A stretch of 64,000 nt of DNA from Gammaproteobacteria bacterium (GCA_018828385.1 JAHJVE010000023.1:62001-126000), one strand, 5' to 3'. Positions 35,860 to 45,550 are shown, counted from the stretch's first letter. Numbers and translations are program-made. The notes: generated by a model not told the origin, from the sequence alone.

Positions 35860-36915
35860 ATGCAGAAGAAACTGTTCGCGCTGGCAGTCGCCACTGTGGC
35901 ATCCGCGTCAGCCATGGCGCAATCCAATGTAACAATCTACGGTGTCGCCGATGCCGGCGTGGCCACCGGATCGGCTGGTGCCAACAAGTTCAGCGGCGTG
36001 GCCACCGGGCTGCTGGCCAGTAGCCGCCTCGGCTTCAAAGGGGTCGAGGATTTGGGCAATGGCCTGAAGGCGGTATTCACTTACGAATTCGGCACGCTGC
36101 AAATCGATACCGGTGGCAACAACAACAATGGCATCGCCAGTACGCGTCAGTCCTTCGTCGGCCTGAGCAACCGCCTCGGCACCCTCACCCTCGGCCGCCA
36201 GTACGCGCCGGGTTACATGTATGCGGTGAAATACAATGCCTATCCTGGCTCCATTATCAGCCCGCAGTACATTCTCGCCGCCACGGGTGGCAATACCATT
36301 GGCTCGGTCAACGATGCCCGATGGGACAATGCCGTGAAATACGCGACGCCGACGATCAACGGCTTCGGCGGGGAACTGATCTACGGTCTCGGTGGCAAAG
36401 GTAAAACTGCAGGAGACGAGACGTCGGCGCAGCGTGGCGAAGACAACAACATTGGCCTCGGTCTCAACTATGCGAATGGCAACCTGGCCGTCGGCTACGT
36501 CTTCCACCGGCTTGGGGCGGTCGCCGGCAATACTAACGAGCATTATCTGGGCGCCACTTACGACTTCGGCATGGTAAAGCTTTCCGGCAGCATCCAGAAG
36601 AAGCAGTCGGATAACCCCGGCGTCGTCGACAACAAGATTTACCAGGTAGGTGCCGTGGTCCCGGTCAGCGCCGCGGGCAATGTCCACTTCTCCTATGGCA
36701 CACTGAACCCGGATGGCGGCGACAATAATGCGCAGGCTGCCACGCTGGCCTACACGCACGGTTTCTCCAAGCGCACCACGGGCTATATCGGTTGGCTGTA
36801 CAACAAGAACGACAATGGTGGCGCAGCAAATGCAGGTACCGTTCCCGGGCTGGCCATTGCGCCGGCCGGCGACAACGGCAATCTGCTTGCCATCGGCATG
36901 AATCACAAGTTCTGA
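35860..36915 (+). CDS. Gram-negative trimeric porin
   Basis: The 351-residue outer-membrane porin of the betaproteobacterial Gram_neg_porins family: signal peptide MQKKLFALAVATVASASAMA, mature start QSNVTIYGVADAGV, alternating beta-strands and C-terminal GMNHKF with terminal Phe for BAM recognition. It allows passive diffusion of small solutes. Its place in copper cargo is unexplained; it may influence metal entry. It ends with a strong terminator. The upstream 230 bp are gene-free. Confidence 0.92.
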   Translation: MQKKLFALAVATVASASAMAQSNVTIYGVADAGVATGSAGANKFSGVATGLLASSRLGFKGVEDLGNGLKAVFTYEFGTLQIDTGGNNNNGIASTRQSFVGLSNRLGTLTLGRQYAPGYMYAVKYNAYPGSIISPQYILAATGGNTIGSVNDARWDNAVKYATPTINGFGGELIYGLGGKGKTAGDETSAQRGEDNNIGLGLNYANGNLAVGYVFHRLGAVAGNTNEHYLGATYDFGMVKLSGSIQKKQSDNPGVVDNKIYQVGAVVPVSAAGNVHFSYGTLNPDGGDNNAQAATLAYTHGFSKRTTGYIGWLYNKNDNGGAANAGTVPGLAIAPAGDNGNLLAIGMNHKF

Positions 36916-36936
36916 TCCTTTACTGCGGGAACAAAA

Positions 36937-36964
36937 AGGCGGGCGCGGTGGCGCCCGCCTTTTT
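36937..36964 (+). terminator. Rho-independent terminator after the porin
   Basis: AGGCGGGCGC and GCGCCCGCCT make a 10-bp GC-rich stem with a 4-nt loop and then TTTTG. Confidence 0.88.
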
Positions 36965-36984
36965 GTTGGCCCGGCATTTTCGTC

Positions 36985-37030
36985 ATTGCTACGGTCAACC
37001 GGAAATTTTGACCAATTTTGAAATTTCCGG
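36985..37030 (+). repeat. Dispersed repeat, copy A
   Basis: It starts ATTGCTACGGTCAACC, shared with copies at 54549 and 56394. This copy also forms a hairpin: CCGGAAATTT and AAATTTCCGG pair around 12 nt. It lies in the gap between the porin and the porin fragment, inside the transposon. Confidence 0.8.
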
Positions 37031-37199
37031 ATTCAGAGGGCGGCAATTCCTTCCCGCCAACCATCAGACCGCCTGTTGTTGCACGAAAGCAACACGCGTG
37101 TGCGGCAGTCGCACTTTTGTCGGTGACCTGGGCGTGCCTTCTGTCACCGCACGTCTTGCCGCATCGGCGCTCCCGAATAATCGCCTCACCTCGTAATTC

Positions 37200-37690
37200 G
37201 ACGAGGTTTCGCCGGGGTCGCCCGCGATAACCATATATCGGACTCCGTATGGGGCGGCCTGATCCATCAACGCACCGACGGCGCCAGCAACTTCAATGCC
37301 CGCGGCGTCGAACTCGGCGCCAAAGTGGCGCTGGGCAACTTCGAGGCGCTCGCCTATGGCTTCGAATCCAAAGGGCTGGGCCTGTCCACCGTTGGCGCGC
37401 TGTTCCTTTCACCCGCGGGCGAAACCAAAGGCCGGGGCTTTTTCGTCCAGGGGACCTACAAGCTCGGCAAGACCAAGTTCGGCATCAACTATGGTGAAAA
37501 CAAGGACACCGACGGCACCCTTGCCGACGACAACAAGTTCAAGTCCTACACCCTTGGCGTCTACCATAGCCTGAACAAGTATGTCACCCTGGTCGGCGAA
37601 TACAACAATGAAAAGGGCACCGGCGATGATCTCTTCGTCGGCGATTTGAAGACCAGCACCGTCTCGCTGGGTGGAATCATTTTCTTCTGA
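37200..37690 (+). pseudogene. C-terminal fragment of an outer-membrane porin
   Basis: The frame encodes about the last 160 residues of a porin (DSVWGGLIHQRTDGASNFN, then FVQGTYKLGKTKFGINYG, GEYNNEKG and terminal IIFF). It has no signal peptide and no plausible start. The N-terminal two thirds are missing. A recombination with the neighbouring porin or deletion around the repeat at 36985 could have produced it. Confidence 0.75.
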
Positions 37691-37720
37691 TTCGGCCCCA
37701 GTCGTTTTCTTTTGCACTTT

Positions 37721-37742
37721 GCGCCCTTCGGGGCGCTTTTTT
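37721..37742 (+). terminator. Rho-independent terminator after the porin fragment
   Basis: GCGCCC-TTCG-GGGCGC followed by six T residues. Confidence 0.9.
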
Positions 37743-38008
37743 ATTCCACCGGCAACGCTAAACCACAACCGGAGATACTCAAGTCTTCCGGCGACGCGTG
37801 ACAGTCGGGTCTGCACGGTATCGCAATCGGTTGCGGCCTTACAACATATTCGCTATGCGCAGCGGCTTTAGTGGCCGCAATCCGCCCGCAATCTCTCCCT
37901 TCACGGTGGTGCTCCAAACCAGCCGGGCACAATGTTATCCAGCCCTCCGAACCGTGGGGGCAAGGGCCGACGTCTGATCGGTCCTTCATCTTGACTCAGG
38001 GAGAGATC

Positions 38009-39214
38009 ATGCAGAAAAAAACTATCGTACTGGCCTTCACCGCGCTGCTGCCAGCCGCATTTTCCAGTTCGGCGCTCGCTGCCGACAGCTTGACCGAAGC
38101 GCTCACCGGCGGCAAGGTATCCGCCGATTTCCGCGCACGCTACGAGGCCGTAGATCAGGACAATGCGCTGAAGGATGCGAATGCCCTAACTGCGCGCCTG
38201 CGCCTCGGCTACCTGACGGGCGAATACAAGGCATTCAGTGCCTTTGTCGAGGCCGAACACCTCACTGCACTCGGTGGCGAGGAGTACAACAGCACGACCA
38301 ACGGCCAAACGGGCTATTCTGTGGTCGCCGACCCGGAATTCACCGAGATCAACCAAGCCTATCTGAGTTATTCCGGCATCCCCGACACGGCCCTCAAGTA
38401 CGGACGCCAGCGCCTCGTTCTGGACAACCACCGCTTCATCGGCAATGTCGGCTGGCGCCAGAACGAGCAGACCTACGACGCCTTTACCGTGGTCAACCGC
38501 TCACTGGCGCAAACCACCGTCACCGCTGGCTACATTTACAACGTCAATCGGGTGTTCAGCGACGAGAGTCCGGTTGGCAATTTCCGCATGAACTCGCCGA
38601 TCTTCAACGTCAAGTACGACGGCTGGCGCGCCGGCACGCTGGTCGGCTACGGCTATCTGCTGGACTTCGATAATCTGCCCGCCAATTCGACCCGCACCTT
38701 CGGCCTGCGCTTCGCGGGCGGCACGCCATTCGGCGGCGACCTGAAGGCGCTCTACACTCTGGAATACGCCTCGCAGTCCGATTACCGCGGCAACCCGGCT
38801 GATTTCAACCTCAACTATTACCTGGCCGAAGGCGGCATCAATACCGGGCGCTTCACCGCCAAGCTGGGTTACGAGTTGCTGAGCGGCAACGGCAGCAAGG
38901 CGTTCCAGACCCCGCTGGCTACCCTGCATGCGATGAACGGCTGGGCCGACCAGTTCCTCGCGACCCCCGCCGACGGCCTGAAGGATGCCTACATTTCGGC
39001 CAGCACGGACGTGGCCGGGATCAAGCTCTCCGGGATCTACCATGACTTCCGCGCCGACACGGGCAACGCACGCTACGGCACGGAGTGGGATCTGGTAGCG
39101 ACCAAGGCAATCGGCGAACACTACTCGTTTGGGGCGAAGTTCGCCGCCTACCGGGCCAAGGACTTCTCGGTTGACACCGACAAACTCTGGCTGTGGACCG
39201 AAGCCAAGTTCTAA
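38009..39214 (+). CDS. Alginate-export-like outer-membrane porin
   Basis: The 401-residue protein has a signal peptide (MQKKTIVLAFTALLPAAFSSSALA) and a beta-barrel resembling the alginate_exp/OprE-like family: FRARYEAVDQDNAL, LKYGRQRLVLDNHRFIGNVGWRQNEQTYDA and terminal TEAKF. Such porins pass small anionic or organic solutes; the substrate here is unknown. GGGAGAG precedes the ATG. A 12-bp hairpin follows at 39244. It is part of the porin group in the middle of the transposon. Confidence 0.85.
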   Translation: MQKKTIVLAFTALLPAAFSSSALAADSLTEALTGGKVSADFRARYEAVDQDNALKDANALTARLRLGYLTGEYKAFSAFVEAEHLTALGGEEYNSTTNGQTGYSVVADPEFTEINQAYLSYSGIPDTALKYGRQRLVLDNHRFIGNVGWRQNEQTYDAFTVVNRSLAQTTVTAGYIYNVNRVFSDESPVGNFRMNSPIFNVKYDGWRAGTLVGYGYLLDFDNLPANSTRTFGLRFAGGTPFGGDLKALYTLEYASQSDYRGNPADFNLNYYLAEGGINTGRFTAKLGYELLSGNGSKAFQTPLATLHAMNGWADQFLATPADGLKDAYISASTDVAGIKLSGIYHDFRADTGNARYGTEWDLVATKAIGEHYSFGAKFAAYRAKDFSVDTDKLWLWTEAKF

Positions 39215-39243
39215 ATGGTGTGAGATAAGGACAGGTTTTGGCA

Positions 39244-39270
39244 CGAGGGAGACGCACTGCGTCTCCCTCG
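39244..39270 (+). terminator. 12-bp stem-loop after the alginate-export-like porin
   Basis: CGAGGGAGACGC and GCGTCTCCCTCG pair around a 3-nt loop, 29 bp after the stop. No T-run, so termination strength is uncertain. Confidence 0.6.
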
Positions 39271-39446
39271 GTGCAGGTTGACCGCAGGAGATGAGTCAGC
39301 CCCCCTTTTCACAAACGGATCGCCGACATCGACATGCATCGCATCAAACACGTCGTGACTGTGCCCTGATTGAGGCGGAATGCATTGAAGCAGCACGTGG
39401 CTAAAATGACCAGCGACTTTTCGATGAGTTGCGTCTTGAACCTCGC

Positions 39447-40103
39447 TTATTCCGACGAAGTCATCGTGCCTTTTCCCGTCTTCGGCCACCATCCCGGGAC
39501 GCTCGACATATAGGATCGATATTCTTCGCCGAACTCCGCTATGGCCAGCCCTTCCTCCTTGCGGGCGAGGCGGATATAGATAGTCACCAAGATCGGGAAG
39601 AGCAGGAGGGTGATCAAGGTCGGCCACTGAAAGAGGAAGCCGATCATCACCAGAATGAATGCTGCGTACTGCGGATGGCGTATCCGTGCATACGGCCCGG
39701 TGCGCGCCAGCTTTCCTTCGCGCTGTGCCTGATAGAGAACTGGCCACGCCTTGGCCAGGAGCCAGAAGCCCGCGAGGATAAAGACCGTGGACAGCAGATG
39801 GAAGGGACCAAAATGCGGATTGCCGCGCCAGCCGAACAGCATTTCCGGCAGGTGACCGGCGTCATGCGACAGCCAGTCGATGCCGGGAAAATATTCGGTC
39901 AACCACCCCGACAGCAGATAAATCGTTAGCGGGAAACCGTACATTTCGGTGAACAATGCGACGATGAATGCCGAGAACATCCCGAGCGTCCGCCAGTCCT
40001 GGCGGCTTTTCGGCTTGAAGAAACTGGCGGCGAAGGCAATAAAAAAGATCGAGTTGATCACCACCAGGGACCACAGTCCGTAATCGCTGTTGCCGTGGTT
40101 CAT
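39447..40103 (-). CDS. Isoprenylcysteine methyltransferase-like membrane protein
   Basis: The 218-residue membrane protein has about five hydrophobic segments and an ICMT/PEMT-type C-terminus ([20 protein letters not shown], residues about 149-168; [15 protein letters not shown]), suggesting S-adenosylmethionine-dependent methylation. Such genes are frequent in copper-resistance clusters beside DUF2933 and YHS genes, but the substrate is unknown. Its ATG overlaps the DUF2933 stop by 4 bp, so the two are coupled. Confidence 0.8.
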   Translation of the reverse strand: MNHGNSDYGLWSLVVINSIFFIAFAASFFKPKSRQDWRTLGMFSAFIVALFTEMYGFPLTIYLLSGWLTEYFPGIDWLSHDAGHLPEMLFGWRGNPHFGPFHLLSTVFILAGFWLLAKAWPVLYQAQREGKLARTGPYARIRHPQYAAFILVMIGFLFQWPTLITLLLFPILVTIYIRLARKEEGLAIAEFGEEYRSYMSSVPGWWPKTGKGTMTSSE

Positions 40104-40354
40104 TTTTCGTCCTTTGCGTTGCTGTCTTTTGCATGCTGACCATGTTCGCCATGTCCATGGTGCATGAATAGGTGCATCAGCGGACAAGCCAACAGAATCA
40201 GCCAGGGCAGAACGCCGAAAAAGTGTGCCCGATGCTCGGACAGCAGATAGAACAGCGCTGCTGCCGCGAAAATCCACCATCCCCAGTTTAATCGCCGCTG
40301 ATGATGCGTGTGCTGCATTGGTCCAACGGGCTTGCCTGTCGTGTTTTCAGTCAT
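40100..40354 (-). CDS. DUF2933-family small membrane protein
   Basis: The 84-residue protein has two closely spaced hydrophobic stretches ([31 protein letters not shown]) and a His-rich C-terminal tail ([13 protein letters not shown]) that could bind copper. The DUF2933 family occurs mostly in copper/heavy-metal clusters. It lies 23 bp downstream of the YHS gene and overlaps the methyltransferase-like gene. Confidence 0.82.
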   Translation of the reverse strand: MTENTTGKPVGPMQHTHHQRRLNWGWWIFAAAALFYLLSEHRAHFFGVLPWLILLACPLMHLFMHHGHGEHGQHAKDSNAKDEK

Positions 40355-40377
40355 GTTTTTTCTCCGCGCAGCGTTAC

Positions 40378-40881
40378 TCAGTGCAACTTGGCTGGAGGGC
40401 GGTTGCAGCAGGCGCCGCTGCCAGCATCGGCGGCGTTCTCGATTTCGTTGCGTTCGGTAAACCGCCACCAGTCGCGGCGAAAACCATGCAGCCCGCCTTT
40501 GAGGACCAATCCGGAACTGGTTGCCACGGCCTCGATCTGCGCCAGTGTCGCCTGCCGCAGGTCATATTCGATGAGCAAATCGTCATCCCCAGGACGCGCT
40601 ACCGTAACGCCCATCATCTGCAGCAACTTGTCGCTGGCCTTACGCAGGGTTTCGGACGCCGGGGAAACAAACTGCAACGTGTGCCTTTTCACTATCGGAC
40701 GGATGTCGACCGTACGTCGCGGCCCGGTATAGAGTGCCGGATTCTGGGTAAAGCGTTCCCGGCACTGTTCGGAACAGAAATGAAAAACGAGACTGCGGTG
40801 GGTTGTTGAATAATGTGAATCTGCAACCGTGATGTCCATGCCGCAGACCGGATCGCGGCTTGTCGAACTCTTGCCTGACAT
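40378..40881 (-). CDS. YHS-domain metal-binding protein
   Basis: The 167-residue cytosolic protein has an N-terminal YHS domain (RDPVCGMDITVADSHY; FCSEQCRERF) that binds metal through Cys residues. A C-terminal ferredoxin-like region follows (RPGDDDLLIEYDLRQATLAQIEA), resembling proteins annotated in copper clusters. It ends with GACCNRP, another Cys pair. A copper-box-like site lies about 110 bp upstream, so it probably heads the YHS-DUF2933-methyltransferase operon. Confidence 0.82.
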   Translation of the reverse strand: MSGKSSTSRDPVCGMDITVADSHYSTTHRSLVFHFCSEQCRERFTQNPALYTGPRRTVDIRPIVKRHTLQFVSPASETLRKASDKLLQMMGVTVARPGDDDLLIEYDLRQATLAQIEAVATSSGLVLKGGLHGFRRDWWRFTERNEIENAADAGSGACCNRPPAKLH

Positions 40882-40989
40882 GATGTATCTCCTTGTGCGT
40901 CGGGTGAAATGAGCGTCCCATTGGAATGACAATCACCTCACTGGATGCCTTTCAGTCTGCGCTGCTCAAGCGGTCCACAAGGTGACCCG

Positions 40990-41008
40990 CTGATTACATC
41001 TTTGTCAG
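40990..41008. promoter_or_regulatory. Copper-box-like site upstream of the YHS operon
   Basis: CTGATTACATCTTTGTCAG; its reverse complement is nearly identical to 29639-29657. It lies between the end of the P-type ATPase gene and the YHS gene, both on the minus strand. Confidence 0.7.
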
Positions 41009-41017
41009 CCGGCCGCT

Positions 41018-43291
41018 TTAGGCGCCCCGCAGACGCAGGGCGTTGCCGACCACGCTGACTGACGAAAGACTCATGGCGGCAGCCGCGATGACCGGCGAGA
41101 GGACCAGTCCGAACGCCGGGTAGAGAACGCCAGCGGCGATGGGGATTCCCAACGCGTTGTACAGGAAAGCGAAAACGAGGTTCTGCCGCATATTGCCGAC
41201 GGTCGCGACGGACAACAGGCGAGCCCGGGCAATACCGCGCAGGTCACCCTTGACCAGCGTCACTTGGGCACTGTTCATCGCCACGTCGGTACCGGTGCCC
41301 ATGGCTACGCCGACATCGGCGCGAGCCAGCGCCGGCGCATCGTTGATGCCGTCACCAGCCATGGCGACGACCCGGCCCTCGCGCTGCAGGCGTTCGACCA
41401 GAGCCAGTTTGTCGGCCGGCTTGACTTCGCCATGCACCTCGTCGATGCCCAGCCGAGCACCGACGGCCCGGGCCGTGGTCAGTCCATCGCCGGTCGCCAT
41501 GATCACCCGCAAGCCGACGGCCCGTAGGCTCGCCAGCGCCTCCGGCGTGCTGGCCTTGACCGGGTCGGAAACGGCAAGCAGGCCGAGCAGTTGGCCATCG
41601 GCGGCGAGGTGCATGACGCTGGCGCCATTTTTCCGCAATTTTTCGGCTTCTTCGGCAAGGATTGCCGTATCGACGCCTTCCTGCGCCATCAAGGCCCCAT
41701 TGCCGAGCGCCAGACGGCGCCCGCCGACCTTGCCGTGCACCCCGATACCGCTGGCCGACTCGAAATCCTCAACCTTGTCGAGAGCCAGACCCTGTTCCCG
41801 GGCGGCGCGGACGATCGCATCGGCTAGTGGATGTTCGCTGCCCTGGTCGAGGCTGGCGGCCAAACGAAGCACCTCATCCATGGTGACGCCGGAAACGGCG
41901 ATGGCCTGCTCGAAAGTCGGCCGCCCTTCGGTCAGGGTGCCGGTCTTGTCGACAATCAGCGTGTCGACCTTGCACATCCGTTCAATGGCCGCCGCATCCC
42001 GGAACAGGATGCCTTGGGTGGCACCACGGCCAGTCGCGACCATGATCGACATCGGCGTGGCAAGACCCAGCGCGCAGGGGCAGGCAATGATCAGTACCGA
42101 GACGCCATTGATCAGCCCGAGCAACCATCCGCGCTCGCCACCAAAGAAGCCCCAGGCGAAGAAACTAGTAAGCGCGATCCCGATCACGACCACCACAAAA
42201 TACGCCGCAACAACGTCTGCCATCCGTTGCATCGGCGCCTTCGAGCGCTGTGCCTGGGCGACCATCTGGACGATCTGGGCGAGGACCGTCTGCGAGCCGA
42301 CCTTCTCGGAGCGGATGACCAAGCTGCCGGAAGTGTTCATGGTGGCGCCGATCGTTTTGTCACCGACTCGCTTGGTCACCGGCAGCGGTTCCCCGGTGAG
42401 CATCGACTCGTCGATGGCACTGACCCCTTCGACAACGACTCCGTCGACCGGGACTTTCTCGCCGGGACGAACACGTAGCAGATCACCGACGTGAACCTGG
42501 TTGAGCGGTACGTCTTCCTCCGTGCCATCGGGCGCAATCCGGCGGGCGGTCTTGGGCGCCAGGCCGAGCAGCGACTTGATCGCGGCCGAAGTCTGCGAAC
42601 GGGCCCGCAATTCCAGCATCTGGCCGAGCAGGGTCAGCGAGATGATGACTGCAGCGGCCTCGAAATAGACCCCGATACGACCGTGGGCCATGAAGGAGGC
42701 CGGAAAAAGCCCCGGTGCCAGCGCGGCGACGACGCTATAGACGAAGGCCGCGCCGGTGCCGATAGCGATCAGGGTCCACATGTTCGGGCTGTGCTGGATG
42801 ATCGACCGCCAGCCTCGCACGAAGAACGGGGTGCCGGCCCAGAGCACGATGGGCAGGCTGAGCAACATCTCGCTCCAGGTCCGGATCACCGGCGTCAATC
42901 CGGGAATGACGTGCCCGGCCATGGCCAGTACGACGACGATGACGGTCAACGGCAAACTTCCCCAGAAACGACGACGAAAATCCTGATACTCGCTGTCGTC
43001 TTCTTCCTGTTCGAGTTCGGGCAACAGCGGTTCGAGCGCCATGCCGCATTTTGGGCAGCTACCCGGCCCGATCTGCCGCACTTCCGGGTGCATCGGGCAG
43101 GTATATTCGGCGCCCGGATCAGCTACCGGCGCTCCAGCCGAGGTCTCGGGAGCTGCCAGATAACGGGCCGGATCGGCATCGAATTTCGTTTTGCACTTGG
43201 CGCTACAGAACCGGTAGGGAACCCCATCCAGGATGCTTTGGTGTGGCGATTCAGGCTTTACGGTCATGCCGCAGACGGGATCTTGGCTCAT
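41018..43291 (-). CDS. Copper-exporting P1B-type ATPase with YHS and HMBD N-terminus
   Basis: The 757-residue inner-membrane ATPase exports Cu(I)/Ag(I) from the cytosol. N-terminal YHS domain ([14 protein letters not shown]) and HMBD motif ([17 protein letters not shown]) replace the usual HMA domains. It has eight predicted TM helices and the metal-site CPCALGL. The phospho-acceptor Asp is in DKTGTLTEG, the TGEPLPV loop and SEHPLA are present, and the ATP-binding [10 protein letters not shown] precedes the last helices with MSLSSVSVV. All catalytic motifs appear intact. It is a CopA/CopF-type pump. HD-GYP is upstream by 30 bp. Confidence 0.95.
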   Translation of the reverse strand: MSQDPVCGMTVKPESPHQSILDGVPYRFCSAKCKTKFDADPARYLAAPETSAGAPVADPGAEYTCPMHPEVRQIGPGSCPKCGMALEPLLPELEQEEDDSEYQDFRRRFWGSLPLTVIVVVLAMAGHVIPGLTPVIRTWSEMLLSLPIVLWAGTPFFVRGWRSIIQHSPNMWTLIAIGTGAAFVYSVVAALAPGLFPASFMAHGRIGVYFEAAAVIISLTLLGQMLELRARSQTSAAIKSLLGLAPKTARRIAPDGTEEDVPLNQVHVGDLLRVRPGEKVPVDGVVVEGVSAIDESMLTGEPLPVTKRVGDKTIGATMNTSGSLVIRSEKVGSQTVLAQIVQMVAQAQRSKAPMQRMADVVAAYFVVVVIGIALTSFFAWGFFGGERGWLLGLINGVSVLIIACPCALGLATPMSIMVATGRGATQGILFRDAAAIERMCKVDTLIVDKTGTLTEGRPTFEQAIAVSGVTMDEVLRLAASLDQGSEHPLADAIVRAAREQGLALDKVEDFESASGIGVHGKVGGRRLALGNGALMAQEGVDTAILAEEAEKLRKNGASVMHLAADGQLLGLLAVSDPVKASTPEALASLRAVGLRVIMATGDGLTTARAVGARLGIDEVHGEVKPADKLALVERLQREGRVVAMAGDGINDAPALARADVGVAMGTGTDVAMNSAQVTLVKGDLRGIARARLLSVATVGNMRQNLVFAFLYNALGIPIAAGVLYPAFGLVLSPVIAAAAMSLSSVSVVGNALRLRGA

Positions 43292-43321
43292 GCTGCTTCC
43301 TTTCGAAGGATAATTAAAATT

Positions 43322-44074
43322 TCAGGCGAGCCTCACGGCATTGCATTTCATTTCCACCATCCGACGCAGGACGGTTTCCTCGGCGATAAAGATCTCGACC
43401 GCTTCCGGCGAGAACTGCGTGCCTGACATGCGGACGATTTCCTGGCGTGCACTGTCGAAAGGCAGCGCCTTGCGGTATGAACGATCAGAGGTCATCGCAT
43501 CCAGGGTGTCGATGACGGCGAACAGGCGAGCGCCCAGCGGAATCTCCTCTCCGTGCAGGCCCCGCGGATAGCCGGTGCCGTCATGACGCTCCTCGTGGCA
43601 GCGGACCAATGCCGAGGCAATGGCGAGGTCCGGCAACTGGCTCACGATGTGATAGCCCAACTCGACATGGGTTCGCATCTGCACCCATTCCGCGTCGTTG
43701 AGCCCTTGCTGTTTGAGCAGGATATGGTCGGGAATGCCGATTTTTCCGATGTCGTGGAGTAAAGCACCCCAGTAAATCTGGCGCAGGTACGCCGGGTCGG
43801 TCACCAGATGGCGGGCCAGGACCAAGGTGTGGCAGGCTGTCCGGCGCGAGTGAAGGCCAGTTTCCTTTTCGCGGATATCCAGGGTCTCGGTGAGCGCCTC
43901 GACGAAGCGTCCATAGAGTCCCTCGATGGTGAGCGTAACACCGTGCGGCTGCAGGCATCTGTCCAACAGACAGGCCTCACATCGCAGGGCATCGCATTCA
44001 CGCAGAAACAGGCGGTTCGTTGCAGTCGATCCGCAATGAGCGCATTTTTCATCAACGTGACCACCTGCCGCCAT
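43322..44074 (-). CDS. HD-GYP phosphodiesterase with N-terminal Cys cluster
   Basis: The 250-residue protein likely hydrolyses cyclic di-GMP. The HD motif is in LLHDIGKIGIPD and the GYP motif in HDGTGYPRG; HEERHDG supplies further metal ligands. The N-terminus has a small Cys-rich, zinc-ribbon-like segment (CAHCGS, then CDALRCEACLLDRC), so metal sensing is possible. It has no membrane segment or receiver domain. ATG 44074 is preferred because GGAGGA lies 7 nt upstream; the ATG at 44101 lacks one. It is 30 bp upstream of the copper ATPase gene. Confidence 0.85.
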   Translation of the reverse strand: MAAGGHVDEKCAHCGSTATNRLFLRECDALRCEACLLDRCLQPHGVTLTIEGLYGRFVEALTETLDIREKETGLHSRRTACHTLVLARHLVTDPAYLRQIYWGALLHDIGKIGIPDHILLKQQGLNDAEWVQMRTHVELGYHIVSQLPDLAIASALVRCHEERHDGTGYPRGLHGEEIPLGARLFAVIDTLDAMTSDRSYRKALPFDSARQEIVRMSGTQFSPEAVEIFIAEETVLRRMVEMKCNAVRLA

Positions 44075-44136
44075 CGCCGATTCCTCCGGGGGAGTTTCCA
44101 TGATTTGCCCGTTACGGTACCGGAAGGAAACGATGC

Positions 44137-44625
44137 TTAGGGCTTACCCATGCCAGGCATTCCTTGACCACCGGACTTCATCATCATTTCCATCATGTCC
44201 ATGCGTTTTTCCATCTGCTGCATACGGTCGTCGGCGCTGCCCATCTGGCCGCCTGAACCCATCATCATGCCCATGCCGCCCTGGCCCATTTTTCCCATCA
44301 TCGGACACCCCATCATGCCGGCTTGCATGCCGCTGGCCATCTGCATGTTCTCCCGCATCGTCAGCATATGCTCGGCCATCGCCTTCTGGCGCTCATCGTC
44401 GGTCTTGGCCTTGGCAACGCGATCAAGTTGACCTTGCATTTTCTTGACGTTTTCCTGCATCGCCCTGACCGTCTGTTCTGATGACTTTGCAGTTGGCTGA
44501 TTCGGCGCCGCTTGCGCTGCGGGCGCACGTTCCGGATGATGAGCATCGTCGGCCACAGCCGGCATGGCTGTTGCGAGCGACGTTGCGGCGATCAGGGTGG
44601 CCAGCATTAAGGTATTCAGTTTCAT
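44137..44625 (-). CDS. Met-rich periplasmic protein
   Basis: The 162-residue protein has a signal peptide (cleavage near AVADD, residue 26) and a helical middle (VKKMQGQLDRVAKAKTDDE). The extremely Met/Gly-rich C-terminus (MGCPMMGKMGQGGMGMMMG; MEKRMDMMEMMMKSGG) is suited to Cu(I) binding. Comparable Met-rich proteins occur in copper islands. Its function as a copper buffer is inferred. It is probably transcribed from its own promoter in the 44626-44735 gap, which contains GACC-N7-GGTC. Confidence 0.85.
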   Translation of the reverse strand: MKLNTLMLATLIAATSLATAMPAVADDAHHPERAPAAQAAPNQPTAKSSEQTVRAMQENVKKMQGQLDRVAKAKTDDERQKAMAEHMLTMRENMQMASGMQAGMMGCPMMGKMGQGGMGMMMGSGGQMGSADDRMQQMEKRMDMMEMMMKSGGQGMPGMGKP

Positions 44626-44735
44626 GATTCATCTCCTTCATTGAGATTAATTGCCCATCCGCCAATAGACTGTCGAATGGAGTCGAGTGAGCCTTCTCAT
44701 TGACCCCATAATGGTCTTTCAAACCTTACGGGAAC

Positions 44736-45152
44736 ATGAGCAGAACATTACTGATTCGTCAGCTTTTACCCGTCGAAGGGGGAACGCGGACTTACCGCCC
44801 GCGCTTGCGGTACTACTCCTTGATTGTTCTGCGGTCGCTTGAAGGCGGCTCAGGGCGGCGGCACCGAACTGCGACAAAGAACACATATCTTCATTTCCCG
44901 CCTTCCAAAAGTGACGCTAATTTTAGGTCACCCTTGGCAGACGAAATCTCGGGGGAAGCTCAGAACATCATTGAACGGGAAACAGGCCAGCATTTCGATC
45001 CGGCGATCTACGTCGTCTTCCGGCAAATTGCGCCGATGCTATACGAGCAAGGCCAATCCAGAGATCACGCCCAATGGGGCCTGGAACTAAAGGCGATGCT
45101 TGAGCGGTACTTCGAAATGAAAACGGCCCCCGAAGGAGCCGCTACGGTATGA
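44736..45152 (+). pseudogene. C-terminal remnant of an HD-GYP-type protein
   Basis: Residues from about 66 onward (EISGEAQNIIERETGQHFDPAI, then YVVFRQIAPMLYEQG) resemble the C-terminal end of HD-GYP domains, where HFDP is conserved. The upstream codons look unrelated and give no HD motif. It is on the opposite strand from its neighbours and has the same orientation as the broken HD-GYP gene at 30979. It may be that gene's separated tail. Confidence 0.5.
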
Positions 45153-45167
45153 GTCGAATTGTGTCTC

Positions 45168-45446
45168 TTAGCCGCGATGGTCTTTGTGCAGCAATTCGTC
45201 AAGACGCCAGATTTCGTTTCCGTTCATGATGATTTTCTTGCCATCCTTGGTTTCCATCGCGTGACCAGACTCCATGTAGGTCGCACGACCATATTTGTCC
45301 TCCATACCCATCTTTCCGTCTTTGAAGATATAAACCGTCGAGCCGTCTTTCAGTTCGATGGACTTCTGCACTTGAGATGCATCAACGGCATAGGCGGAAA
45401 CACCCAGTGAGCTCAGGGCCACGATTGCAAGCATTTTTTTCAACAT
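45168..45446 (-). CDS. copK: Periplasmic copper-binding protein CopK
   Basis: The 92-residue precursor has a signal peptide (MLKKMLAIVALSSLGVSAYA). The mature part closely follows Cupriavidus CopK: VQKSIELKDGSTVYIFKDGKMGMEDKYGR, MESGHAMETKDGK and MNGNEIWRLDE, including the Met residues that bind Cu(I). CopK is a small beta-sandwich that binds Cu(I) and Cu(II) cooperatively (known for the family). ATG 45446 is preferred, with GAGGAA upstream. A 12-bp inverted repeat sits about 65 bp upstream. Confidence 0.92.
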   Translation of the reverse strand: MLKKMLAIVALSSLGVSAYAVDASQVQKSIELKDGSTVYIFKDGKMGMEDKYGRATYMESGHAMETKDGKKIIMNGNEIWRLDELLHKDHRG

Positions 45447-45511
45447 TTTAAATTTCCTCAAGAAGTTGTACTGCAATACGAATGGTAGGGTGTTGATCCT
45501 GACAATGTCAA

Positions 45512-45541
45512 CCGATGAGTGACAATTTCGTCACTCATCGG
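45512..45541. promoter_or_regulatory. Inverted repeat upstream of copK
   Basis: CCGATGAGTGAC and GTCACTCATCGG pair around AATTTC. The centre TGACAATTTCGTCA (45520-45533) is one base from a TGACAA-N2-TTGTCA CusR-type box. A second half-type site, TGACAATGTCA, is at 45500-45510. It may serve as operator for copK, or as a terminator for the CzcE-like gene 10 bp away; no T-run is present. Confidence 0.55.
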
Positions 45542-45550
45542 TCAGGCTGA

